From positions 1-10,612 of the forward strand of contig CABUCQ010000066.1 of assembly GCA_902490095.1 (NCBI GenBank): a DNA stretch of 10,612 nt, written 5' to 3'. Position 1 is the first letter of the stretch, and each line of letters opens with the position of its first letter. The position numbers were made by a program, and so were the translations under genes. The notes below the pieces were generated by a model that was not told the origin of the DNA, did no database searches, and was given only the letters and a program-made list of their open reading frames with translations. The DNA is from an uncultured Collinsella sp. GTDB taxonomy: Bacteria > Actinomycetota > Coriobacteriia > Coriobacteriales > Coriobacteriaceae. Shown here piece after piece: positions 1-8,454 of the stretch.

Positions 1-145
1 ATATCGGCGGTGCTGTTTCGCGATATTCAACAGTGCTCAAGCGAGCAAATACTCAGTTGGGCTTATCGCTGACACGATTAAACCGCTTGTATATCGTCTG
101 CTGGCTTGGCACGGTACAATACTTGCAGCTTTAATTCATGAATTA
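1..145 (+). other. Unassigned 5' leader upstream of the rRNA methyltransferase
   Basis: No gene can be assigned here. All three plus-strand frames are open from the window edge: frame 1 stops at a TGA at 70-72, frame 3 at a TAA at 132-134, and frame 2 runs without a stop straight into the methyltransferase gene. None has an ATG, GTG or TTG in the methyltransferase frame before position 146. The stretch could be the tail of an upstream gene, plain intergenic sequence, or the unseen N-terminus of a longer methyltransferase. The window alone cannot decide. Confidence 0.4.
115..120 (+). promoter_or_regulatory. Candidate -10 box for the rRNA methyltransferase
   Basis: TACAAT matches the sigma-70 -10 consensus at five of six positions and lies 37 nt before the chosen ATG at 158. 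No good -35 element is found 16-18 nt upstream (ATATCG/TATCGT region). The same hexamer precedes four other genes in this window at similar distances, which raises its plausibility somewhat. Confidence 0.3.
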
Positions 146-151
146 GTGGAG
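146..151 (+). promoter_or_regulatory. Ribosome binding site deciding the methyltransferase start
   Basis: GTGGAG lies six bases before the ATG at 158. The longest possible reading frame begins at the GTG of this very motif, but that GTG then has no Shine-Dalgarno sequence of its own, so the ATG at 158 is the better start. Confidence 0.6.
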
Positions 152-157
152 TTATTG

Positions 158-1606
158 ATGGCAGAATCTCGTGCGGAGCGTAAGGCTCGTCGTGCTTTGA
201 TCGAGGCGGCTGAGGGGTCGAAGGAGGAGAAATCTTCTACGAAATCCAAGTCTTCTAAAGCTGTAAAAAGCAAATTGACCAAGAGCGGGGCTAAGACCAA
301 ACGTTCTGACTCTCGTCGAGGCGGAGACAAAGCGCCTCAGACTCGCTCCAAGCGCCCGTATAAGAATCCGGTTCCGTCTGCGCGCAAGGCCGTTGATCCC
401 AAGTCTCCTTGTTCCATCATGAAAGCTTGCGGTGGGTGTACGGCGCTCAATCGTCCTTATAAGAAGCAGCTCGCCGCCAAGCAGGCTGCTATGGAGGAGC
501 TTTTTGCTTCGCTTTGTGAGCGTGAAGACATTGCTGTAGATCCTATTCGCGGTATGGGAGTCACCCTGGGCGACCCGGGCAAATATCCTGCGCCGCGCGG
601 TTTTCGCCATAAGGCCGCCACTCCCTTTGCCCCCGGCAAAGAGGGCGCTGTCCGCTGCGGCTTTTTTGAGCGCGGCACGCACAAGATCGTTGCCGTACCC
701 GAATGCCCCGTCGAGGCACCGGGCGCCCGACAAATTCTTAACGGCATCGCGCGTGAAGCTGAGCGCCTGCACATTCCCGCCTTTAACGAGGACAAGCATC
801 TGGGCTTGCTCCGCTATGCCGTCGTCCGCTGCGGTTGGCGTACCGACCAGGTCATGGTTACGCTCGTGACCGCCCAGCGTGACTTACCGCATGCGCAGGA
901 GTTCTTTGAAGCCGTGGCGGCACTCGATCCGCATATCGTCACCGTTGCCCAAAATATCAATGGCCGTCCCGGTAACGCCATCTTGGGCGAGGAGACTCGT
1001 ATCGTCTATGGCGCCGAGTGCATGCGCGACCAGCTGCTCGGTTGCGAATTCGATATCTCCCCCACCGCGTTCTATCAGACCAATCCGCAGCAGACCGAGC
1101 AGCTCTATCAGCTCGCGATTGACGGCATGGACCTGCAGCAGGGCGACGTACTCATGGATGCCTATTGCGGTAGCGGAACTATCGGCCTGTGCGCAGCTAA
1201 AGATGCCCAGAACAAGGGGATCGGCATTATGCTGCTCGGCGTAGAGCGAAACCCGGCGGGCATTGCCGACGCACGCCGCAATGCCGAGCTCAACGGCCTC
1301 ACCCGCAGCGCTTGGTTTATGGCCGACGATGCCACCGATTACATCCTAGATGCCGCCGACAACAACGAGCAGATCGATGTCCTTTCCATCGACCCGCCGC
1401 GTGCCGGCTCCACCCCCGAGTTCCTCGAAGCTGCCTGCGCACTTAAGCCGCGCCGCATCACCTATATCAGCTGCAACCCCGTGACCCAAGAGCGCGACCT
1501 GCACCAGCTCCTCGACGGAGGCTATCGCCTGCTCAAGATCACGCCAGTCGACATGTTCCCCCATACCGACCACACCGAAACCGTAGCGGTCCTCGAACGC
1601 CGCTAA
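158..1606 (+). CDS. rlmD: 23S rRNA (uracil-C5)-methyltransferase, RlmD/RlmCD type
   Basis: Predicted SAM-dependent enzyme of 482 residues that makes 5-methyluridine in 23S rRNA (TrmA/RumA/RlmCD family). Four cysteines suited to a 4Fe-4S cluster are present: C85, C91 and C94 in a C-x5-C-G-G-C motif, and C183. The SAM-binding motif DAYCGSGTIGL is at 334-344, VERN at 362-365 and DPPRAG at 412-417. The catalytic nucleophile is C439 in SCNP, and the general base is E474 in FPHTDHTE. The FYQTN motif is at 305-309. The middle region (LLRYAVVR, QNINGRPGNAI) resembles Gram-positive RlmCD/YefA, so the enzyme may modify U747 as well as U1939; that is inference. Residues 1-80 are a Lys/Arg/Ser-rich low-complexity tail where many relatives carry a TRAM domain, and early codons favour U at third positions more than later ones. 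The gene is convergent with the PHP gene. Confidence 0.9.
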   Translation: MAESRAERKARRALIEAAEGSKEEKSSTKSKSSKAVKSKLTKSGAKTKRSDSRRGGDKAPQTRSKRPYKNPVPSARKAVDPKSPCSIMKACGGCTALNRPYKKQLAAKQAAMEELFASLCEREDIAVDPIRGMGVTLGDPGKYPAPRGFRHKAATPFAPGKEGAVRCGFFERGTHKIVAVPECPVEAPGARQILNGIAREAERLHIPAFNEDKHLGLLRYAVVRCGWRTDQVMVTLVTAQRDLPHAQEFFEAVAALDPHIVTVAQNINGRPGNAILGEETRIVYGAECMRDQLLGCEFDISPTAFYQTNPQQTEQLYQLAIDGMDLQQGDVLMDAYCGSGTIGLCAAKDAQNKGIGIMLLGVERNPAGIADARRNAELNGLTRSAWFMADDATDYILDAADNNEQIDVLSIDPPRAGSTPEFLEAACALKPRRITYISCNPVTQERDLHQLLDGGYRLLKITPVDMFPHTDHTETVAVLERR

Positions 1607-1636
1607 CCAACCTCAGTAGATTTTTGGGACAAGAAA

Positions 1637-1668
1637 GAAGGGGGCGACCCGTCTGGGCCGCCCCCTTC
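1637..1668. terminator. Bidirectional terminator between convergent genes
   Basis: A 10-bp GC-rich stem (GAAGGGGGCG with CGCCCCCTTC) is followed by one mismatch, three further base pairs and a GTCT loop. It lies 31 nt after the methyltransferase stop and 20 nt past the PHP gene stop. On the minus strand a T-rich stretch follows (complement of 1621-1636). On the plus strand the tail is only moderately T-rich. Confidence 0.8.
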
Positions 1669-1687
1669 GCTTGGTTTAAAAATTCCG

Positions 1688-2509
1688 CTATATCCCCTTG
1701 CGCAGGTCGCACACGCCGGCTGCCGCCATCTCGCGCAGCAGCGTCTCGCGATCGCGCGTCACGATCAGATCCAACGGGAAGTGAATCTCGTCGAGCATCT
1801 TGCGAGCGTAATCGAGCTTACCAATTGCCATGCCAATGTGCGCATCGGTCGAAACGCCAATGCCCACGCCCAGCTCGGCGCAGCGCTCGGCGATCTTGCG
1901 GCATACGACCCAATGCTCAGTGTCGACACCGTGTTCAAGACTATGGTTGTTGATCTCGATAATCTTGTGCTTGGCCTTAGCCGCCAACAGCACCTCGTCG
2001 ATATCGAACGGCACGCCCGAACGCCCCGTGTGACCCAGCATGAACACCTTGGGGTGCTCCAGGGCATTGATATACATCTCGGTCGTCTGGGCCAGCGTCG
2101 CGCCTTCAGCAATCTGCGGATTATGCACGCTCGCAACCAAATAATCCAAATTACGCGTAACCAAATCGAACAGCGAATGCTGACGGCTGTACGAATCGCC
2201 GGCAATATCGAGCGTGACAGGAGTGTCCTCGCCAAACAGGCTTCCGTCCAGCGAAACGATATCGGCCTCGGCACCACGCAGCACCAGCACGCCGCTCCAA
2301 ATGCGCGGCCAGATATCCTGGTTGATAAAGAACTGGTAACTGCGCAGGTCATTGGGGCAAGCCGTAACCATAGAGCTCAAATGGTCGGCAGATCCGAGCA
2401 CCTGCAGACCACGCTCTGCCGCCCAGTACACATTCTCCTCAATGGTCGAATATGCATGCGCAGAGAACATCGTATGGGTATGAATGTCACAAGAAAGCAG
2501 GTAGGGCAT
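1688..2509 (-). CDS. PHP-domain metallophosphoesterase, YcdX type
   Basis: A 273-residue protein of the polymerase-and-histidinol-phosphatase (PHP) superfamily, probably a cytoplasmic trinuclear-metal phosphatase. All nine ligands expected from the YcdX family can be placed: H10 and H12 in DIHTHT, H18, H43 in ADH, E81 in GAEAD, H129 in SVHNP, H160 in LGHTGR, and D222 and H224 in STDAH. The early HAYST motif is also typical. The length is close to the usual roughly 245-270 residues, and no polymerase or other domain is attached. The start is supported by AAGGAG five bases upstream. It lies 165 nt downstream of the aminotransferase on the same strand, with its own -10 candidate between, so co-transcription is possible but not needed. 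The substrate is unknown. Histidinol-phosphatase activity is possible for this superfamily, but no his genes are nearby. Confidence 0.85.
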   Translation of the reverse strand: MPYLLSCDIHTHTMFSAHAYSTIEENVYWAAERGLQVLGSADHLSSMVTACPNDLRSYQFFINQDIWPRIWSGVLVLRGAEADIVSLDGSLFGEDTPVTLDIAGDSYSRQHSLFDLVTRNLDYLVASVHNPQIAEGATLAQTTEMYINALEHPKVFMLGHTGRSGVPFDIDEVLLAAKAKHKIIEINNHSLEHGVDTEHWVVCRKIAERCAELGVGIGVSTDAHIGMAIGKLDYARKMLDEIHFPLDLIVTRDRETLLREMAAAGVCDLRKGI

Positions 2510-2546
2510 CAGGTCTCCTTATCTGGCACGGCCGTCGCTTATATTC

Positions 2547-2552
2547 ATTGTA
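2547..2552 (-). promoter_or_regulatory. Candidate -10 box for the PHP gene
   Basis: On the minus strand this reads TACAAT, 37 nt before the PHP start codon. The best -35 candidate at 17-nt spacing (TTACGA) matches only half of the consensus. Confidence 0.3.
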
Positions 2553-2610
2553 CGCATAGCCTTCGATAGTCGTAAAACCACTCCATCCCAAAGACACAAC
2601 GTCCATGACA

Positions 2611-2639
2611 ACGGGGTCCGGCTTAACACCAAACCCCGT
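2611..2639. other. Hairpin between aminotransferase and PHP genes
   Basis: An 11-bp imperfect stem (ACGGGGTTTGG against CCGGACCCCGT on the minus strand, two G-T pairs) closes a 7-nt loop. It starts about 35 nt after the aminotransferase stop. No T-tract follows on the minus strand, so it is not a clean intrinsic terminator. It could be an mRNA end-stabilising structure or a weak attenuator. The rest of the 165-nt gap holds only the -10 candidate and the PHP ribosome site. Confidence 0.45.
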
Positions 2640-2674
2640 TTCACGTAAAACATTGTAGGCAGAGCGCTTTACTT

Positions 2675-3859
2675 TTAACGATACTCGTCCGCCAACTGTT
2701 TCCAAGCGGGTAGCGAATTGACAATCGTTTCGTAGCTCACGCAATAGCCCAGGCGGAACCAACCTGGCATACCAAAGCTGTCCGAGGGAACCGCAAGCAA
2801 CTCATACTTCTTTGCGCGCTCGCAAAACGCATTCGCATCGGACTCCAACGCTTTCACCCATAGGTAGAACGCGCCATCCGGCTCAACATAGGTGTAGCCA
2901 TACTCCGCTAGTGCGTCGGTAAGCGCGGTGCGGTTACGTGCATAGGCCTCAACGTCACTCGGCTCATCGATGCAGTCGATAATTACGCGCTGAAAGAGCG
3001 CCGGCGCGCACACGAAGCCCAGCGTACGGGCAGCACCCGCAACAGCCGGCATCAGACGGGCAGCTTGCGGATTGGTGTTGGGAACCAAGATCCAACCCAC
3101 GCGCTCACCAGGCAGCGACAGCGACTTGGAATACGAGTAGCACACGATGGTGTGCTCGTAGATCGAGGGCACCCAAGGCACCTCGGCACCGTACACGATC
3201 TCGCGGTACGGCTCATCCGAGATGAGCATAATCGGATTCTCGGAATCGCGCTGAGCGTTGGCCTCGCGCAGAACATTGGCCAGTCGCGTCAACGTGTCGC
3301 ATGTATATACGGCACCGGTCGGATTGTTGGGAGAGTCGATGATGACGGCCGCCGTCTTATCGCTGATCGCCTTGAGCACGTTGTCCACGCTCAGCTGGAA
3401 CGTATCTTCATCGGCGAGCGCCTCAACACACGTACAGCCGGCCTTCTCAATCCAAACGCGATACTCCGGAAAGTACGGGGCGATAACAACAACCTCGTCG
3501 CCCGGATTCGTAACGGCGTTGAGCGCGCAGGTGAGCGAAGCCGCGGCACCCACCGTCATAAAGACGTCTTTGCCCTCATAGCTCGTGCCAAAGCGGCGGT
3601 TGAGCGATTCGGCGACGGCTGCTCGACATTGCGGCAGGCCCGGAGCGGGGGTGTAGCCGTGCAACTGGTCACTCGGCAGCTCCAGGGCCTTCTTAATCGA
3701 CTCAGCCACAGCAGCGGGCGCCGGAACGCTCGGATTGCCCAGCGAAAAATCGAATACGTTTTCCGCACCGATCTGCACCTTGCGCTCAAGGCCATAGCTA
3801 AAAATCTCACGGATGATGGAGCTTTCCGCACCGCGAGCATACATAGTTTCGTTGATCAT
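2675..3859 (-). CDS. Class I/II PLP-dependent aminotransferase
   Basis: A 394-residue fold-type I aminotransferase of the aspartate aminotransferase superfamily. It transfers amino groups between an amino acid and a 2-oxo acid using pyridoxal phosphate in the cytoplasm. Visible landmarks are NNPTG at 178-182, D215 in SDEPY (pairs with the pyridine nitrogen), the Schiff-base lysine K245 in SYSKS, R253 in GERVGW (phosphate binding) and R369 in WFRLGY (substrate carboxylate). FSLGNPSVP near 38-46 and GYTPAPGL at 68-75 are typical N-terminal motifs. The reading frame extends 33 codons further upstream, but that extension runs into a palindromic element and lacks a ribosome site, while AAAGGGG sits five bases before the chosen ATG. 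The amino acid substrate cannot be told from sequence. The pocket is that of a general class I enzyme with no biosynthetic neighbours to narrow it. Confidence 0.9.
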   Translation of the reverse strand: MINETMYARGAESSIIREIFSYGLERKVQIGAENVFDFSLGNPSVPAPAAVAESIKKALELPSDQLHGYTPAPGLPQCRAAVAESLNRRFGTSYEGKDVFMTVGAAASLTCALNAVTNPGDEVVVIAPYFPEYRVWIEKAGCTCVEALADEDTFQLSVDNVLKAISDKTAAVIIDSPNNPTGAVYTCDTLTRLANVLREANAQRDSENPIMLISDEPYREIVYGAEVPWVPSIYEHTIVCYSYSKSLSLPGERVGWILVPNTNPQAARLMPAVAGAARTLGFVCAPALFQRVIIDCIDEPSDVEAYARNRTALTDALAEYGYTYVEPDGAFYLWVKALESDANAFCERAKKYELLAVPSDSFGMPGWFRLGYCVSYETIVNSLPAWKQLADEYR

Positions 3860-3864
3860 CTGTT

Positions 3865-3871
3865 CCCCTTT
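3865..3871 (-). promoter_or_regulatory. Ribosome binding site deciding the aminotransferase start
   Basis: AAAGGGG on the minus strand, five bases before the ATG at 3859. It selects this start over an in-frame ATG 33 codons upstream at 3958, which lies inside the hairpin element. Confidence 0.7.
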
Positions 3872-3883
3872 CGCATAGGCGCT

Positions 3884-3889
3884 ATTGTA
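3884..3889 (-). promoter_or_regulatory. Candidate -10 box for the aminotransferase
   Basis: TACAAT on the minus strand, 24 nt before the start codon. The position 17 nt upstream (CGGCAC) does not resemble a -35 box. It lies about 30 nt downstream of the palindromic element, so an insertion of that element would have left it intact. Confidence 0.35.
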
Positions 3890-3918
3890 CGCTTTAGCCG
3901 AGCAAAGTGCCGCAGCAA

Positions 3919-3980
3919 TGTTGATTGGGGACAGACTTAAATGCGTGAAAACGCTCATTTAAGTCTGTTCCCAATCAACA
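3919..3980. repeat. 62-nt palindromic element, REP-doublet/MITE-like
   Basis: Two arms of 25 nt (3919-3943 and 3956-3980) are complementary at every position except one G-T pair (3930/3969). After a 2-nt bulge (3954-3955) come three more pairs, CGT/ACG, closed by a GAAA loop at 3947-3950. The arm contains GATTGGGGACAGACTTAAAT. There is no protein-coding content and no second copy in this window. It is too long and AT-mixed for a usual terminator, lacks a T-tract, and abuts the ftsH terminator. It may be a REPIN or other small non-autonomous element mobilised in trans; that is inference from structure. Confidence 0.65.
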
Positions 3981-4017
3981 AAAAGAAAAAGCCTCCGCAG
4001 GTTTCCCCGCAGAGGCT
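3980..4017 (-). terminator. Intrinsic terminator of the tilS-hpt-ftsH cluster
   Basis: On the minus strand a 12-bp stem (AGCCTCTGCGGG with CCTGCGGAGGCT, two G-T pairs) closes on a GAAA tetraloop. It is followed directly by TTTTCTTTTT. It begins 13 nt after the ftsH stop codon. This is a textbook rho-independent terminator. Confidence 0.93.
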
Positions 4018-4030
4018 TTCGCCACAAAGG

Positions 4031-6169
<2,139 letters not shown>

Positions 6170-6170
6170 C

Positions 6171-6719
6171 TTACGAATAAACCTCCGGTTTCAAAATGCC
6201 CAGATACGGAAGGTTACGATAGCGCTCGGCATAGTCGAGGCCGTAGCCCACCACAAAGGCATCGGGGCAATGGGTTCCAACATACTTGGGCGTGATGGCC
6301 GAGGTGCGGTCCTCAACGTCCTTCCACAGGAAGGCAGCGACCTCCAGCGAAGCGGGCTTGCGGCTCTCGAGGTTCTTCATCAGGTACTTGAGGGTCAGGC
6401 CCGAGTCCAGAATGTCCTCGACGATCAGCACGTCGCGACCACGGATGTCGATATCCAGATCCTTAATGATACGCACGATGCCCGAAGACTTCACACCGTC
6501 GCCATAGCTCGAAACAGCCATGAAATCGATGTTGGTCGGTAGCTCAATCTTGCGCATCAGGTCGCCCATAAAGACAACGGCACCGCGCAGAACCGCGATC
6601 AGCACCAGATCCTTACCCGCGTAGTCGCGAGTGATCTCCTCGCCCAGGCGAGAAACGATGCCGTCGATATCCTCCTGCGTAAACAGAACCTTCTCGATAT
6701 CCGGATGTTGAGAAGCCAT
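6171..6719 (-). CDS. hpt: Hypoxanthine phosphoribosyltransferase
   Basis: A 182-residue purine-salvage enzyme that joins hypoxanthine (often also guanine) to PRPP to give IMP or GMP. The PRPP-binding signature VEDILDSGLT is at 100-109, with the acidic pair E101-D102. The pyrophosphate loop LRGA is at 44-47, the flexible loop SSYGDG at 70-75, and the purine-contact lysine is probably K133. The C-terminal DYAERYRNLPYLG at 162-174 is typical of bacterial HPRT, and the length is normal for the family. AAAGGG five bases upstream supports the start. The gene sits between tilS and ftsH, a common bacterial arrangement, with one base separating its stop from the ftsH ATG. A 148-nt gap with a possible promoter separates it from tilS. 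Confidence 0.97.
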   Translation of the reverse strand: MASQHPDIEKVLFTQEDIDGIVSRLGEEITRDYAGKDLVLIAVLRGAVVFMGDLMRKIELPTNIDFMAVSSYGDGVKSSGIVRIIKDLDIDIRGRDVLIVEDILDSGLTLKYLMKNLESRKPASLEVAAFLWKDVEDRTSAITPKYVGTHCPDAFVVGYGLDYAERYRNLPYLGILKPEVYS

Positions 6720-6776
6720 GACAACCCTTTCTTGTGCTTAATCGCCCACACACCGCCGTATGGACGCGAACTACAC

Positions 6777-6782
6777 ATTCTA
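6777..6782 (-). promoter_or_regulatory. Candidate internal promoter for hpt-ftsH
   Basis: TAGAAT on the minus strand matches five of six -10 positions. TGGAAA lies 18 nt upstream as a partial -35. The site is 57 nt before the hpt start, within the 148-nt gap after tilS. A 7-bp GC hairpin at 6808-6828 (CCCGCGC/GCGCGGG, 7-nt loop) lies just upstream without a T-tract, so it is not a convincing terminator. The promoter would let hpt-ftsH be made without tilS. Confidence 0.3.
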
Positions 6783-6867
6783 GCAGCGCACGGGGTATAT
6801 TTTCCAGCCCGCGCACCATCAGCGCGGGAATACCGTCAACGCCGCACAGAATAGCTGGCGTAGGACG

Positions 6868-8406
6868 CTATTCCGCATCGACCACACGAAGCAGATATGC
6901 CACGCGCGTTGCGGCCGTGCACTTAAAACGCTCGTCCGCGCGAACTCCGGCGACCCACACCACGGCACCTCCCGGCGCCGTCCTCACCATGGGCACGCCG
7001 GCGCGCTCGGAAACGGGAATGCGAGCCTCGCCTAGCAAGTCGGATACTTTCTTGCTTCGGCCACTCATCCCTAACGGGCACATCACGTCTCCCGGTGCGG
7101 GACCGTCCACCCACAGGCGCGCCAATCGCGCCTCGACAGGGATCTTGCCACGCGAGCCCGCCAGGATCCGCTCACTATCGCTGTCGGCAAAACCCAGGGC
7201 AGCCGCGTCTACCAAAGCTGTCACTTCCCCGGCAGCCGCAAGCTCACGGGCGCGACGCACGATATCGCATCCCGGCTCAACGGCCATCGGTTCTGTGACC
7301 AGCATACGTCCCCCGCCCAACGGCAAACGACCGGGTACGGTAACCCAGTCCGCGACCAGGCCCTCGCGAGCCGCCGGCGCCTTAAACGCCAGCATGCCAA
7401 ACTCAATGCGTGCGTCAATCCCCGCCGGAAGCGTGACCGAGCCGGCGCCCTCGGCAACGCAGGAAAGGACTCGCTCCACATGTCGCATCTCTGGACGAGC
7501 GTCCGGATCGATGCGCTTAATCGCCAGTCGCACGATGCGCCGCGCGATTACCACCTCGGCCGCAGCAAGGCGTCTGGCATCGAGCACTAGCGCGCCCGCC
7601 GCCTCCTTGCGCAGGCAGCTTCGAAACGCCTGCGCCGACAGCTGGGATAGAAACGCGTCTTCGTCACCCAAGATCTCACAGGCGGCGCCAATCGTCTTGC
7701 ACACGCTCGCATTACGCTGTGCCACCACTGGCATTACCCGATGGCGCACGTAGTTTCGCAGATACGAGATATCCTCATTGCTCTCGTCTTCACGCCACGG
7801 CTGACCATGTACCTGTAGATAGCCCACAAGCTCGCCATGAGTTAGGTCGAGCAAGGGACGCACCACGATATTCCTCCGGCGAGGAATGCTCGATAGACCA
7901 GCGGGCCCCGAACCCTTAATCGCGTTCATCAAAAACGTTTCCGCGCGATCCGAAGACGTGTGCGCGGTGCAGATACGAGCCGCCGTTCGCGGCGCCCCCG
8001 TCTGGGCGCAGAGTTCGCGAACATACCTCCGCGCCGCGGCATAGCGCACCTCGCGGGCCGCGGCCTCAATATTGCCCGACTCCCCATCAAAATAAGCGTG
8101 CTCCACACACAGCGGTAAACCATATTGCGCGCAGAGCTCACGCACAAAGGCCTCGTCGCCATCGGACGCCTTGCCGCGCAGATGATGGTTTACATGCAGC
8201 ACATGCAGGCGCTCGCGAGCAATGGGGGCAACACCGCGTCCGTCTTGGATATCCAGCTTTGATGTGCACGCCATAAGAAGCAGTGCCGTCGAGTCCGCGC
8301 CGCCTGATACCATGAGCACGACAGGAGCTGCCTGCTGCCTCGTCCGGGTCTCATCGACTGCCCCAGGCACGGCATGGTGTCCGTAATGCTGTGATACCGT
8401 TGGCAT
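6868..8406 (-). CDS. tilS: tRNA(Ile)-lysidine synthetase TilS
   Basis: A 512-residue PP-loop ATPase that attaches lysine to C34 of the tRNA-Ile CAU anticodon so that it reads AUA. The ATP pyrophosphatase loop SGGADST is at 34-40. HVNHHLRG is at 71-78, the region equivalent to HHxDDQxET reads AHTSSDRAET at 148-157, GSGPAGL is at 165-171 and RPLL at 183-186. DESN followed by RNYVRH (207-222) marks the end of the catalytic domain. A C-terminal TilS domain is recognisable at 447-474 (SGRSKKVSDLL, then IPVSERAGVPMV). Two usually acidic or polar residues of the DDQ motif are changed here (see findings). AAGGAGG six bases before the ATG strongly supports the start. It is the first gene of the minus-strand tilS-hpt-ftsH group and is divergent from the WalJ-like gene. 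Confidence 0.95.
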   Translation of the reverse strand: MPTVSQHYGHHAVPGAVDETRTRQQAAPVVLMVSGGADSTALLLMACTSKLDIQDGRGVAPIARERLHVLHVNHHLRGKASDGDEAFVRELCAQYGLPLCVEHAYFDGESGNIEAAAREVRYAAARRYVRELCAQTGAPRTAARICTAHTSSDRAETFLMNAIKGSGPAGLSSIPRRRNIVVRPLLDLTHGELVGYLQVHGQPWREDESNEDISYLRNYVRHRVMPVVAQRNASVCKTIGAACEILGDEDAFLSQLSAQAFRSCLRKEAAGALVLDARRLAAAEVVIARRIVRLAIKRIDPDARPEMRHVERVLSCVAEGAGSVTLPAGIDARIEFGMLAFKAPAAREGLVADWVTVPGRLPLGGGRMLVTEPMAVEPGCDIVRRARELAAAGEVTALVDAAALGFADSDSERILAGSRGKIPVEARLARLWVDGPAPGDVMCPLGMSGRSKKVSDLLGEARIPVSERAGVPMVRTAPGGAVVWVAGVRADERFKCTAATRVAYLLRVVDAE

Positions 8407-8412
8407 TCGCTT

Positions 8413-8419
8413 CCTCCTT
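8413..8419 (-). promoter_or_regulatory. Strong ribosome binding site of tilS
   Basis: AAGGAGG on the minus strand, six bases before the tilS ATG. It is the best Shine-Dalgarno match in the window and fixes the start. Confidence 0.8.
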
Positions 8420-8434
8420 TATTCGTCCGCACCC

Positions 8435-8440
8435 ATTGTA
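8435..8440 (-). promoter_or_regulatory. Candidate -10 box for tilS
   Basis: TACAAT on the minus strand, 28 nt before the tilS ATG. No -35 box is recognisable upstream. The two divergent genes share only 48 nt, so any upstream promoter sequence for tilS must lie partly within the WalJ-like coding region. Confidence 0.35.
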
Positions 8441-8454
8441 TCCTTTGGAATCTT

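Noticed and set aside
152..799. 215-codon minus-strand frame opposite the methyltransferase
   Set aside because: It overlaps the Fe-S and tail region of a confident gene, and the Arg/Leu-rich translation has no known features.
1781..2569. 262-codon plus-strand frame opposite the PHP gene
   Set aside because: It is antisense to a gene with all nine PHP ligands. The translation has no motif and runs through the PHP promoter region.
3065..3940. 291-codon plus-strand frame opposite the aminotransferase
   Set aside because: It is antisense to a gene with all PLP-enzyme motifs and has no recognisable domain or ribosome site.
3860..3958. 33-codon N-terminal extension of the aminotransferase
   Set aside because: The upstream ATG lies inside the palindromic element, lacks a ribosome site, and the extension precedes the TACAAT candidate. 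The ATG at 3859 has AAAGGGG.
6808..6828. Terminator between tilS and hpt
   Set aside because: The 7-bp GC hairpin is followed by CTGGAAAATATA on the minus strand, without a T-run, so read-through into hpt is the simpler reading.
6734..7753. 339-codon plus-strand frame opposite tilS
   Set aside because: The Ser/Thr/Arg/Ala-rich translation is typical of an antisense shadow. TilS motifs on the other strand are clear.
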